This document shows positions 23,421 through 31,166 of a stretch of 37,549 bases of DNA, piece after piece. This stretch comes from a bacterium (GTDB lineage: Bacteria > Chloroflexota > Anaerolineae > Epilineales > Epilineaceae). The DNA is taken from NCBI GenBank assembly GCA_003576755.1, contig QEVT01000010.1, positions 1-37,549 of the forward strand, in the 5' to 3' direction. The position numbers were made by a program, and so were the translations under genes. Within the stretch, counting starts at the first letter, position 1, and each line of letters opens with the position of its first letter. The notes under the pieces were generated by a model, which searched no databases, was not told where the DNA came from, and worked only from the letters and a program-made list of their open reading frames with translations.

Positions 23421-25076
23421 ATGGACCTCAACTTCGACCGTCGGTATTTGGACCTCATCGTTCGGTGGCTCTGGTTGATCGCGCTGGCCTCGGCCGTGGC
23501 CGCGGGCGTGAGCTACTACTTCAGCAGCCAGGAGACCGTCGCGTACGTGGCCAAGGCGCGCCTGATCGTTGGGCCCGGCGTGGACAGCTCCAAGCCGAAC
23601 ATCAACGACCTGCGCACGAGCGGCGCCCTCATGCAGACCTACGCCGAGCTGGCGCTGACGCGGCCGCTGCTCGAGCGCGTGGCTTCCGGCCTCGGCGGCG
23701 ACGTCGGTGCATCCAAGCTGTCGAAGAAGGTCGAGGTCAAGGCCAACACCGAGACGCTGATCCTGACCATCCAGGCGAGCGACAACGACCCCGAGAGCGC
23801 CGTGGCCATCGCCAACGCCATGGCCCAGGCGGTGGTCGACCTGCCGCAGACGTCGATGGAGGAGATCATCGAGGGTGTGCGCCAGCAGGTGGCGGAGATC
23901 GAATCCGAGATCCAGCGGACGACGACCACCATCGACCGACTGGAGGCCGAGCGCCAGGCATCGACCGACCTCGCCCAGCAGAAGCTGCTCCAGGACCAGA
24001 TCAAGGACGAGCGCAGCCACCTCACCGATTCTCACAAGACCCTGGCCTCGCTGTACGAGTCGCTGCAGCAGACCGTGACCAATCAGGTCAAGCTGGTCGA
24101 GCCGGCGGTCGAGGCCGTGCAGGAGGAGTCGAAGGTGCGGCTCAACGTCATGGTGGCGGCCCTCGCCGGCCTGGTGTTGTCGGTGATCGTCGCGCTCGTG
24201 GTCGAGTTCCTCGACACGCGGGTCAAGACCACCGACCAGCTCGCCGCGCTGTCGGCGGCGCCGTTGATGCTGGCGGTCAAGCGCCACGCGGCGCTGGGCG
24301 GCACCGGCGTCGATCGGCTGGTCGTCAAGGCCCGACCGGATGCCAAGGCCGCCGAAGGCTACCGCATGCTGGCCGCCCGCCTGCTGTTCGCCCGCGACGG
24401 GCAGGCGCCGCGCACGATGATGTGCTGCGGCCCGGCCGCGGCCGGGGTCGACGACAGCGCCGAGGCGGCGGCCAACCTGGCCGTGATCCTGGCCGAATCC
24501 GGCTACCGCGTGGTGCTGGTCGACGCGAACCTCGCGCAGCCGTCGCTGGCCGAGATGCTGGGCATCGCGGATCGCGGCGGACTGGCCGAGGCCCTGCTGG
24601 CCAAGGACGGCCGGGTGTCGCCGACGGCCATCCCGTGGGCGCCCGGGCTGCGGGCCTTGCCGGCTGGAGGGGCTGCGCCCGAGGCCATGCGGCGGCTCGC
24701 ATCGCCGCGCCTTGCCGAGGTCATCGGCGGGCTCTCCACCGATGCCGACATCGTCGTCGTCGTGACGGCGCCGGTCCTGGCCTCCGCCGAGAGCCTCGCG
24801 GTGGCGCCGCACACCGACGGCGTGCTGTTCGTCGCCCGCAGCGGGCGGGTCGACCGCACCGTGATGGCGCAGGCCACCGAGCAGGTCCACGCCGTGCAGG
24901 CGACGCTGTTCGGCGTCGTGCTGACACAGGCGCGGCGCCCGGGCACGGCGTCGCCGCGGCCCGCCGCGGGCGTGCCCGTGCCGATGCCGGCCGCCGACCC
25001 GACGCGCCTGGCGCGGGGCGAGCTCATGCTGCCGCTGGCGTCGCCGCGCGTGGCCTCCGATCCCCCGGCGACCTGA
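23421..25076 (+). CDS. Wzz-type chain-length protein fused to a degenerate BY-kinase-like domain
   Basis: The 551-residue protein has a first transmembrane helix (14-34), an extracytoplasmic Wzz domain with a coiled coil (about 147-215), and a second helix (243-263). The cytoplasmic domain from about 305 follows the bacterial tyrosine kinase (Wzc/CapB/EpsD) fold: EGYRMLAARLLFA, then the P-loop position CCGPAAAGVDDSAEAAANLA (335-354), Walker A' VVLVDANLAQPSL (364-376, D368) and Walker B position DIVVVVTAP (443-451). The P-loop lacks the Gly-Lys-Ser/Thr core, and the usual Asp-Thr-Pro-Pro of Walker B is degenerate. No Tyr cluster ends the protein. It should still set polysaccharide chain length as a co-polymerase, but ATP hydrolysis and autophosphorylation look lost. 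It starts at ATG 23421. Confidence 0.85.
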   Translation: MDLNFDRRYLDLIVRWLWLIALASAVAAGVSYYFSSQETVAYVAKARLIVGPGVDSSKPNINDLRTSGALMQTYAELALTRPLLERVASGLGGDVGASKLSKKVEVKANTETLILTIQASDNDPESAVAIANAMAQAVVDLPQTSMEEIIEGVRQQVAEIESEIQRTTTTIDRLEAERQASTDLAQQKLLQDQIKDERSHLTDSHKTLASLYESLQQTVTNQVKLVEPAVEAVQEESKVRLNVMVAALAGLVLSVIVALVVEFLDTRVKTTDQLAALSAAPLMLAVKRHAALGGTGVDRLVVKARPDAKAAEGYRMLAARLLFARDGQAPRTMMCCGPAAAGVDDSAEAAANLAVILAESGYRVVLVDANLAQPSLAEMLGIADRGGLAEALLAKDGRVSPTAIPWAPGLRALPAGGAAPEAMRRLASPRLAEVIGGLSTDADIVVVVTAPVLASAESLAVAPHTDGVLFVARSGRVDRTVMAQATEQVHAVQATLFGVVLTQARRPGTASPRPAAGVPVPMPAADPTRLARGELMLPLASPRVASDPPAT

Positions 25077-25082
25077 GGCGGC

Positions 25083-26399
25083 ATGAGCGATCTTCTGGCG
25101 CGCACGCTGCGGGCGTTCGACCGGGCCGGCCTGGAGTACTGCGTCTTGCGGGATGCCGACCGCCTGGCGGACCTGGCCGGCGGCGGCGAGGTCGACGTGC
25201 TGGTGGCGCCCGGGCACCTCGATGCGCTCCGTCGCTGCGCCGCGTGCGCCGGGTTCGCCGAGCTGCCGCGCTGGGGGCATGCGCCGCACCACTTCTTCGT
25301 GGCCTACGACGCGGCGGCCGACGCCTGGCTCAAGCTCGACGTTGTCACCGCGATCGCCTACGGGCGCCCGTCGCACGCGTGGCGGACGTCGCTCGCGGGG
25401 CCGTGCCTCGCCCATCGCCGCCGCGCCGCCGGGGCTGTCGGCCCGGCCCCCGAGGACGGGCTCGTCACGCTGCTGTTGCACTGCGTGCTCGACAAGCATG
25501 CGTTCCCCGAGACCGATCGTGCGCGCGTGCGGGCGCTGGTGGCCGCGGTGCGCGATCCCGGCCGCGTGACCGACCTGCTCCGCGCCGGCGGCGCGACGAT
25601 GTGGTCGGCCGCCGACGTCGCCGCGGCGGTGGCCGACGAACGGTGGTCGGCGCTGCTGGCCGAGCGGGCCGCCATCGGTGCCGAGCTGGGTCGCCGCGCC
25701 CCCCTGCGGACGCCCGCCCGACGGTGGCGCGACCGGGTGCTGCGCAAGGCCGACCGCGCCCGGCGCTGCCTGCGCCCGCACCTCCCGATGGTGGCGCTCT
25801 TGGCCCCGGACGGCGCCGGCAAGTCCAGCCTGGCCGAGGGGTTGGCGCGGTCGTTTCCCTTCCCGGTGCACATGGCCTACATGGGCCTCTACCAGCAGGG
25901 CTCGCGCCGGCGGGCGTGGTCGCATGTCAAGGGGCTGGGCCTCGCCGGGCATCTCGCGACGCAGTGGGCGCGCTATGCCGTCGCCCGCGCGCAGCAGGGC
26001 CGCGACCGGCTGGTGGTGTTCGACCGCTATCCGTACGATGCCTACCTGCCCGCGGCGCGGCGCGAGGGCGCCCTGCGCCGCGCCCGCCGCTGGCTGCTCG
26101 CCCGCGCGTGCCCGGCGCCCGACATGGTCGTGCTGCTCGATGCGCCGGGTGCGGTGCTCTATGCCCGCAAGGGCGAGCACGATCCGGCGGCGCTCGAGGC
26201 CGCGCGGCAGCGTTACCTGGCGCTGCGCGCGGTGCTGCCGCGCATGACGGTGGTCGACGCCACCCGCCCGGCGGACCGCGTGCGGCGCGACGTGATCGCC
26301 CTGATCTGGCGGCACGTCGTGGACCGCGGCGCGGGCCCCCGCGACGACGCGTGCGCCGCCGACGCCGTGGCCGAAGGCGGCGCGGTGGGCACGCCATGA
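25083..26399 (+). CDS. Nucleotidyltransferase-like domain fused to a thymidylate-kinase-like kinase
   Basis: The 438-residue protein has two parts. Residues 1-200 resemble a minimal nucleotidyltransferase fold: GLEYCVLRD, then GGEVDVLVAPGHLDAL and WLKLDVV, with spaced Asp residues that could bind metal. Residues about 235-410 form a P-loop kinase: LLAPDGAGKSSLAEGLA (Walker A around 241-249), YMGLYQQG, VVFDRYPYDAY (DRY motif), MVVLLDAPGAVLYARKGEHD. The kinase half resembles the gene at 1188-1919. Fusions of this kind occur in capsule and lipoglycan loci, but the substrate is unknown. A phosphorylated sugar or lipid intermediate is inferred. Its ATG follows the previous stop by 6 nt with GAGGCGG, and the 3' end overlaps the next gene as ATGA (26396-26399). 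Confidence 0.75.
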   Translation: MSDLLARTLRAFDRAGLEYCVLRDADRLADLAGGGEVDVLVAPGHLDALRRCAACAGFAELPRWGHAPHHFFVAYDAAADAWLKLDVVTAIAYGRPSHAWRTSLAGPCLAHRRRAAGAVGPAPEDGLVTLLLHCVLDKHAFPETDRARVRALVAAVRDPGRVTDLLRAGGATMWSAADVAAAVADERWSALLAERAAIGAELGRRAPLRTPARRWRDRVLRKADRARRCLRPHLPMVALLAPDGAGKSSLAEGLARSFPFPVHMAYMGLYQQGSRRRAWSHVKGLGLAGHLATQWARYAVARAQQGRDRLVVFDRYPYDAYLPAARREGALRRARRWLLARACPAPDMVVLLDAPGAVLYARKGEHDPAALEAARQRYLALRAVLPRMTVVDATRPADRVRRDVIALIWRHVVDRGAGPRDDACAADAVAEGGAVGTP

Positions 26400-27730
26400 C
26401 CCTGCCGACCGCCACGCCGCGCGTGGCCTACCTCATGTCGCGCTTCCCGAAGCTGACCGAGACGTTCGTGCTGTACGAGATGCTGGCGGTCGAGTCGGCG
26501 GGCGTGGCGGTGGACGTGTACCCGCTCCTGCGGGCGCGCGACACCGGGGTGCACACCGAGGGCGCCACGGTGCGGACCAAGCTCGCGGAGCGCTTCAAGC
26601 CGGCGCGGGCCGACGCGGTGATGCACGCCGAGGCGGCGGATCTCGTCCGGCGCGCCCGCTACCAGCCGCTCATGTCGCCGGCGATCCTGGCGTCCCAGCT
26701 CTACTGGCTGGTGCGGCGGCCGGCGGCCTACGCGGCGGCGCTCGGCACGCTCGTGCGGGCCAACCTCGGCAGCCGTCGGCTGCTCGGGGGGGCGCTGGCG
26801 TTCTTCCCCCAGGCGGCGCACAACGCGCGGCGGATGCGGGCGGACGGCGTGACGCACGTCCACGCCCATTTCGCCACGCACCCGGCGGCGATGGCATGGG
26901 CCATCCATCGCTTGACGGGCATCCCCTACAGCTTCACCGCGCACGGCTCCGATCTGCACGTCGACCGGCACATGTTGGTCGAGAAGGTGGCCGAGGCGGC
27001 GTTCGTCGCCACGGTGTCGGAGTACAACCGACGGCTCATCGCCGACACCTGCGGCCCGCGCCTCGGCGCGGCGGTGCGCGACAAGGTCCACGTCGTGCGC
27101 TGCGGGGTCGACACGGCGGTGTTCAGCCCGCCGGCCGCGGCCGGCGAGACGGTCGACCGCCCTCCCTTCACGGTGCTGTGCATCGGGACGCTCTACGAGG
27201 TGAAGGGGCACACGTACCTCGTCGAGGCATGCCGGCGCCTCGTCGAGCGCGGCATCGACGTGCGCGCCTGGCTGGTGGGCGAGGGGCTCTACCGCGACCG
27301 GCTGGCGGCGCAGATCGCGGCCGCCGGGCTGTCCGGCCGTGTGCACCTGCTCGGCCGGCGCACGCGCGCCGAGATCGCGGACCTTCTGCGTCAGGCCGAT
27401 GCCTTGGCGGTGCCGAGCGTGCCGACGGCCGACGGCCGGCGCGAAGGGATACCGGTGGTGCTGATGGAAGCGATGGCCAGCGGCGTGGCGGTGGTCGCCA
27501 GCGACCTCTCGGGCATTCCCGAGCTCGTCGTCGACGGCGAGACCGGGCTGCTGGCGCCGCCACGCGACGCCGGGGCGCTGGCCGACGCGCTGGCGCGGCT
27601 GGCCGGCGACGCGGCGTTCCGGCGCCGCCTGGCCCGCGCGGGGCGCGAACGGGTGCTCACGGAATACGACGTCGGCCGCAACGCGGCCCGGCTGGCGGCG
27701 CGCTTCGCCGCGGCGGGCGGGGCGACGTGA
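26396..27730 (+). CDS. GT4-family glycosyltransferase (WcaL/AmsK-like)
   Basis: The 444-residue protein opens with YLMSRFPKLTETFVLYEM, the N-terminal signature of colanic-acid WcaL-like transferases. It continues with THVHAHFATHPAAMAW, YSFTAHGSDLHV, and HVVRCGVDTAVF at the domain junction. The donor site includes FTVLCIGTLYEVKGHTYLVEA and EGIPVVLMEAMASGVAVVAS (about 350-369, the E-x7-E motif), followed by SGIPELVVDGETGLL. It probably transfers a hexose or heptose to the growing repeat unit at the cytoplasmic membrane. ATGA and GTGA overlaps on both sides tie it to the kinase fusion and the polymerase gene. The nucleotide-sugar donor is not predictable; the activated heptose made by the hdd genes is one candidate. 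Confidence 0.88.
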   Translation: MTLPTATPRVAYLMSRFPKLTETFVLYEMLAVESAGVAVDVYPLLRARDTGVHTEGATVRTKLAERFKPARADAVMHAEAADLVRRARYQPLMSPAILASQLYWLVRRPAAYAAALGTLVRANLGSRRLLGGALAFFPQAAHNARRMRADGVTHVHAHFATHPAAMAWAIHRLTGIPYSFTAHGSDLHVDRHMLVEKVAEAAFVATVSEYNRRLIADTCGPRLGAAVRDKVHVVRCGVDTAVFSPPAAAGETVDRPPFTVLCIGTLYEVKGHTYLVEACRRLVERGIDVRAWLVGEGLYRDRLAAQIAAAGLSGRVHLLGRRTRAEIADLLRQADALAVPSVPTADGRREGIPVVLMEAMASGVAVVASDLSGIPELVVDGETGLLAPPRDAGALADALARLAGDAAFRRRLARAGRERVLTEYDVGRNAARLAARFAAAGGAT

Positions 27731-29265
27731 TCGCGCCGCTGGCCGTGTGGCGGGCCCGCTGGCACGACCGCCGCGAGCGCGAGCGGATGCTGCAGGACAT
27801 GCGCGCGCCGCTGGCGGCGCTGGCCGGTGCGGCCGCCATCGGCGCGCTGATCCCGTCGTCGCCCGAGGCGGTGTTGGTGGTGCTCGCGGCGCTGGCCGCC
27901 GGGTTCGTGCTCCTGGGCTGGCCGGACATGTGCGTGCCCTTGGTGATGTTCGTGATCTGGAGCGACGCGGCATCGGTGGCGATCGGCTCCCACGGCGTGC
28001 CGGCCGTCGTCGGGATGGGGCTGCCGGCGCTGCTCGTCGTCCCGATCGCGCATCGCCTCGTCTTCCAGCGCGATCGCCTGGTCTTCCACCCGGTCCTGAA
28101 GTGGATGGTCGGCTACCTCGGCGTCCTGGCCGTCGGCACGCTCTTCGCACGGCGGATCGACCTGGCGCAGCGCGAGATCGTGGTGTTCGTGACCGAAGGG
28201 CTCCTCCTGGTCTTCCTCGTCACCAACGCGGTGCGCGGGCCGCGGGTCCTGCGCGCCGCCACCTGGGGGATCGTGCTGGGCGGCATGTTCCTCGGCTTGC
28301 TGTCGTCGTTCCAACAGGCGACCGGGACGTTCGACAACGACTACGGGGGGTTCGCCAAGGTGACCGCCGCGACGTTCGGCACCGGCGAGGAGACGCTCGG
28401 CACCGAGCTGCGCCAGGTGCGGCTCGGCGGCCCGCTGGGCGACCAGAACCGCTACGCCCAGAACGAGCTCGTCGTGGCGTTCCTGGCGCTGTTCCTGGCG
28501 TGGTCGGAGCGGCGGATGCCGCTGCGCCTGTTGGCGCTGGCCGGGGCGGGGTTCTCGGCCGCCGGCGCGGCGCTGACGTTCTCGCGAGGGGCGGCGGTGT
28601 CGTTCGTGCTGGCGCTGGGGGTCATGGTGCTCCTGCGCTACATCCAGGTGCGCCACCTGATCGTGGTCGTCCTGGGCGCCGGGCTCTTGCTTGCGGCCCT
28701 GCCGCAGTTCTCGCAACGGCTGCTGTCGTTGGCGGTGTTGACCTCGGCCGGCGACGACGACACGGCGGGGCTCCAGTCGGCCGACGGCGCCACGCGCGGG
28801 CGGCTGAACGAGATGATCTCGGCGGCCATGGCCTACGGCGACCACCCGATCATCGGGGTGGGTCCGGGGATGTTCCGGCTGGTGTTCCTCGACTACGCCG
28901 AAGATGCCGGCTACAAGGCCCAGCTCAAGCCGCGCGAAGCCCACAACCTGTTCCTCGGCATCGCGGCCGACACCGGCACGCTGGGGCTGGTGACGTTCGG
29001 GGGCGTGCTGGCGGTCACGCTGGCGGCGCTGCACCGCGAGCGGTCGCGCTGGCTGCGTCGCCGGCCCGCGCTGGCGATGCTGGTGGCGGGCTACCTCATG
29101 ATGGTCGTCGCCTACCTGGCCACGGGCGTGTTCCTGCACATGGCCTACGAGCGGTTCTACTGGTGCATCATCGGCATGGCGTGCGCCGCGGCCACGGTGG
29201 CGGCGCGCGAGGCCGAGATCGAGGCCGACCGCGGCCGCGACGGCGCGGGGTTGCCGGCGGGTTGA
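27727..29265 (+). CDS. O-antigen ligase / Wzy-type polymerase-like membrane protein
   Basis: The 512-residue protein has about 10-12 hydrophobic segments and one large extracytoplasmic loop (around residues 330-410). The Wzy_C/O-antigen-ligase pattern is present: LTFSRGAAVSFVLALGVM before the loop, then GVGPGMFRLVF, and REAHNLFLGIAADTGTLGLVTF (about 402-425) with the conserved His after the loop. Such enzymes polymerise or ligate lipid-linked glycans on the outer face of the membrane. In a polymer locus with a Wzz-like protein the polymerase role is more likely. The GTG at 27727 overlaps the GT4 stop (GTGA), and the N-terminus has a basic cytoplasmic stretch before the first helix. This is the last gene of the operon. 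Only 34 nt separate it from the convergent malic enzyme gene, and no clear terminator is visible there. Confidence 0.82.
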   Translation: MIAPLAVWRARWHDRRERERMLQDMRAPLAALAGAAAIGALIPSSPEAVLVVLAALAAGFVLLGWPDMCVPLVMFVIWSDAASVAIGSHGVPAVVGMGLPALLVVPIAHRLVFQRDRLVFHPVLKWMVGYLGVLAVGTLFARRIDLAQREIVVFVTEGLLLVFLVTNAVRGPRVLRAATWGIVLGGMFLGLLSSFQQATGTFDNDYGGFAKVTAATFGTGEETLGTELRQVRLGGPLGDQNRYAQNELVVAFLALFLAWSERRMPLRLLALAGAGFSAAGAALTFSRGAAVSFVLALGVMVLLRYIQVRHLIVVVLGAGLLLAALPQFSQRLLSLAVLTSAGDDDTAGLQSADGATRGRLNEMISAAMAYGDHPIIGVGPGMFRLVFLDYAEDAGYKAQLKPREAHNLFLGIAADTGTLGLVTFGGVLAVTLAALHRERSRWLRRRPALAMLVAGYLMMVVAYLATGVFLHMAYERFYWCIIGMACAAATVAAREAEIEADRGRDGAGLPAG

Positions 29266-29299
29266 GCGCGGGCCCTGGCTGCGGCGGCGCCCGGGCGAC

Positions 29300-30964
29300 T
29301 CAGGCGTAGCGCGGGTAGATCGGCTCGAACATCGCGGCGCGGATGGCGGCCGGGACGTCGGCCGGGCGGGGTGCGGCGGCCAGGCCGCGCGTGAAGGCCA
29401 CCTCGGCCACGCCGACGGCGATGCGGGCGGAGACGTCGCGGATGCGGTCGAGCGGGGGGTACAGGCGCCCTGCGGCAAGGTCGGCGTCGGTGACCTCGCC
29501 GGCCAGGATCTTGGCGGCCACGAGGAACATCTCGTCGGTGACGTGGCGGGCACGGCTGGCGATGACGCCGAGGCCGACGCCGGGGAAGATGTAGGCGTTG
29601 TTTCCCTGGCCGGGCTCCAGGCGGCGGCCGTCGGCGGTGACGACGGGGTCGAACGGGCTGCCGCTGGCGAAGACGGCGCGGCCGCCGCTCCAGCCGTACG
29701 CCTCGGCGGCGGTGCACTCGGAGCGCGACGTGGGGTTGGACAGCGCCAGGACGAGCGGCCGGTCGTGGGCGGCGGCCATGGCCTCGACCACGGCCTGCCC
29801 GAACGCCCGCGCCGCGCCCGACACGCCGATGATCGCGGTCGGGCGCAGGGCCTGGACGGCGGCGAGGAAGTCGCGCACGGGCGGGTGGTCCTGGGCATAG
29901 CGGCGCTTGTGCGCGGTGAGGTCGTCGCGGACGCGCACCACGAGGCCGCGGGAGTCGAAGAACCAGCACTGGCCGTCGGCGTCGGCCGCAGGCACGCCGC
30001 GCTCGACCAGCGCGGCGCCGATCATGTGGGCGATGCCGATGCCGGCCTCGCCGGCGCCCAGGAACAGGAAGCGCTGGCGGGGCAGCGGCACGCCGGTCAG
30101 CCGCTCGGCGGCGAGGAGCCCGGCGAGGACGACGCTGCCGGTGCCCTGGATGTCGTCGTTGAACACGCAGTAGCGGTCGCGGTAGCGCTCGAGCAGGTCG
30201 AACGCGTTGCGGTTCCCGAAGTCCTCGAGCTGGACGACGACGCGGGGCCAGCGGGCGGTGGCGGCTTGCATGAGCTCGTCGACGAGGTCGTCGTACGGCG
30301 CGCCGCGCAGGCGCCGGCGCGCCAGGCCGACGTACAGCGGGTCGTCGAGCAGCGCGGGGTTCTCGGTGCCGACGTCGAGGGTGATGGGCAGGCATTGGGT
30401 GGGGGGGATGCCGGCGCAGGCCGTGTACAGGGCGAGCTTGCCGACGGGGATGCCCATGCCGTGCGCGCCGAGGTCGCCGAGGCCGAGGATGCGCTCGCCG
30501 TCGGTGACGACGATGATGCGGACGTCTCGGTGCGGCCAGTTGGCGAGCACGTCGGCGACGCTTCCGCGGTCGTCGGCGGAGACGAACATGCCGCGGGGGC
30601 GGCGGAAGATGTGCCCGTACGCCTGGCACACCTGGCCGACGGTAGGGGTGTAGACGATGGGCATGAGCGCGGGGAGGTGCGACGTGAGCACGCGGTAGAA
30701 CAGGGTCTCGTTGCGGTCCTGCAGGCCGTTGAGGAAGATGTACTTCTCGAGGTCGTCGGGCTTGCGGGCGAGGTTCTCCATGGCGCGCCGGACCTGGAGG
30801 TCCTCGGTCAGCACGCGCGGCGGCAGGAGCCCCCGGAGGCCGAGGGCCTCGCGCTCGGCGGCGGAGAAGGCCATGCCCTTGTTGCGAACGGGGTCGTGCA
30901 GCAGGCGCACGCCGCGCGGGAAGTCGGGGGGGATGGGGGCGGGGGGCGGCTTGGGGTGGCTCAT
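29300..30964 (-). CDS. maeA: NAD-dependent malic enzyme
   Basis: The 554-residue protein carries all the main malic-enzyme motifs: MPIVYTPTVGQ with Tyr105, GERILGLGDLGAHGMGIPVGK (156-176) with the catalytic-type Lys176, EDFGNRNAF, VFNDDIQGTGS with metal Asp270/271, the dinucleotide loop FLGAGEAGIGIA (301-312), LSNPTSRSE and GQGNNAYIFPG. It oxidatively decarboxylates malate to pyruvate with NAD. The length and motif order match the SfcA/MaeA branch (about 565 aa) rather than MaeB, which has a phosphotransacetylase tail. GAGGT lies before the ATG at 30964, and a good promoter is present at 31013-31041, so it has its own transcript start behind oligopeptidase B. It has no obvious link to the glycan genes, although pyruvate is the product side of PEP chemistry. 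Confidence 0.93.
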   Translation of the reverse strand: MSHPKPPPAPIPPDFPRGVRLLHDPVRNKGMAFSAAEREALGLRGLLPPRVLTEDLQVRRAMENLARKPDDLEKYIFLNGLQDRNETLFYRVLTSHLPALMPIVYTPTVGQVCQAYGHIFRRPRGMFVSADDRGSVADVLANWPHRDVRIIVVTDGERILGLGDLGAHGMGIPVGKLALYTACAGIPPTQCLPITLDVGTENPALLDDPLYVGLARRRLRGAPYDDLVDELMQAATARWPRVVVQLEDFGNRNAFDLLERYRDRYCVFNDDIQGTGSVVLAGLLAAERLTGVPLPRQRFLFLGAGEAGIGIAHMIGAALVERGVPAADADGQCWFFDSRGLVVRVRDDLTAHKRRYAQDHPPVRDFLAAVQALRPTAIIGVSGAARAFGQAVVEAMAAAHDRPLVLALSNPTSRSECTAAEAYGWSGGRAVFASGSPFDPVVTADGRRLEPGQGNNAYIFPGVGLGVIASRARHVTDEMFLVAAKILAGEVTDADLAAGRLYPPLDRIRDVSARIAVGVAEVAFTRGLAAAPRPADVPAAIRAAMFEPIYPRYA

Positions 30965-31012
30965 CGCGGACCTCGGGCTTGGGGCGGCGCCGCCGTGCGG
31001 CGGGAGGGCGGG

Positions 31013-31041
31013 AGTCTACGGGAGCGCGGGGTGGGCGTCAA
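31013..31041 (-). promoter_or_regulatory. Sigma70-type promoter for malic enzyme
   Basis: On the minus strand TTGACG (31041-31036) is separated by exactly 17 nt from TAGACT (31018-31013), about 50 nt before the malic enzyme ATG. The surrounding 202-nt gap (30965-31166) also holds a GC-rich 7-bp hairpin around 31060, which may end the oligopeptidase transcript. Nothing else was recognised there. Confidence 0.6.
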
Positions 31042-31166
31042 GGGGGCAGGCCCGGCGCCGCCGTCGCCGGCGGTGGCGGCCGTCGGCCCGGCAGTGCCGG
31101 TCGTGGCTGGCGACCGGGCCGGCCCGAAGGCCGCGCGCTCGGGGCCCAGGCGCCCGGCGGCTCGCT

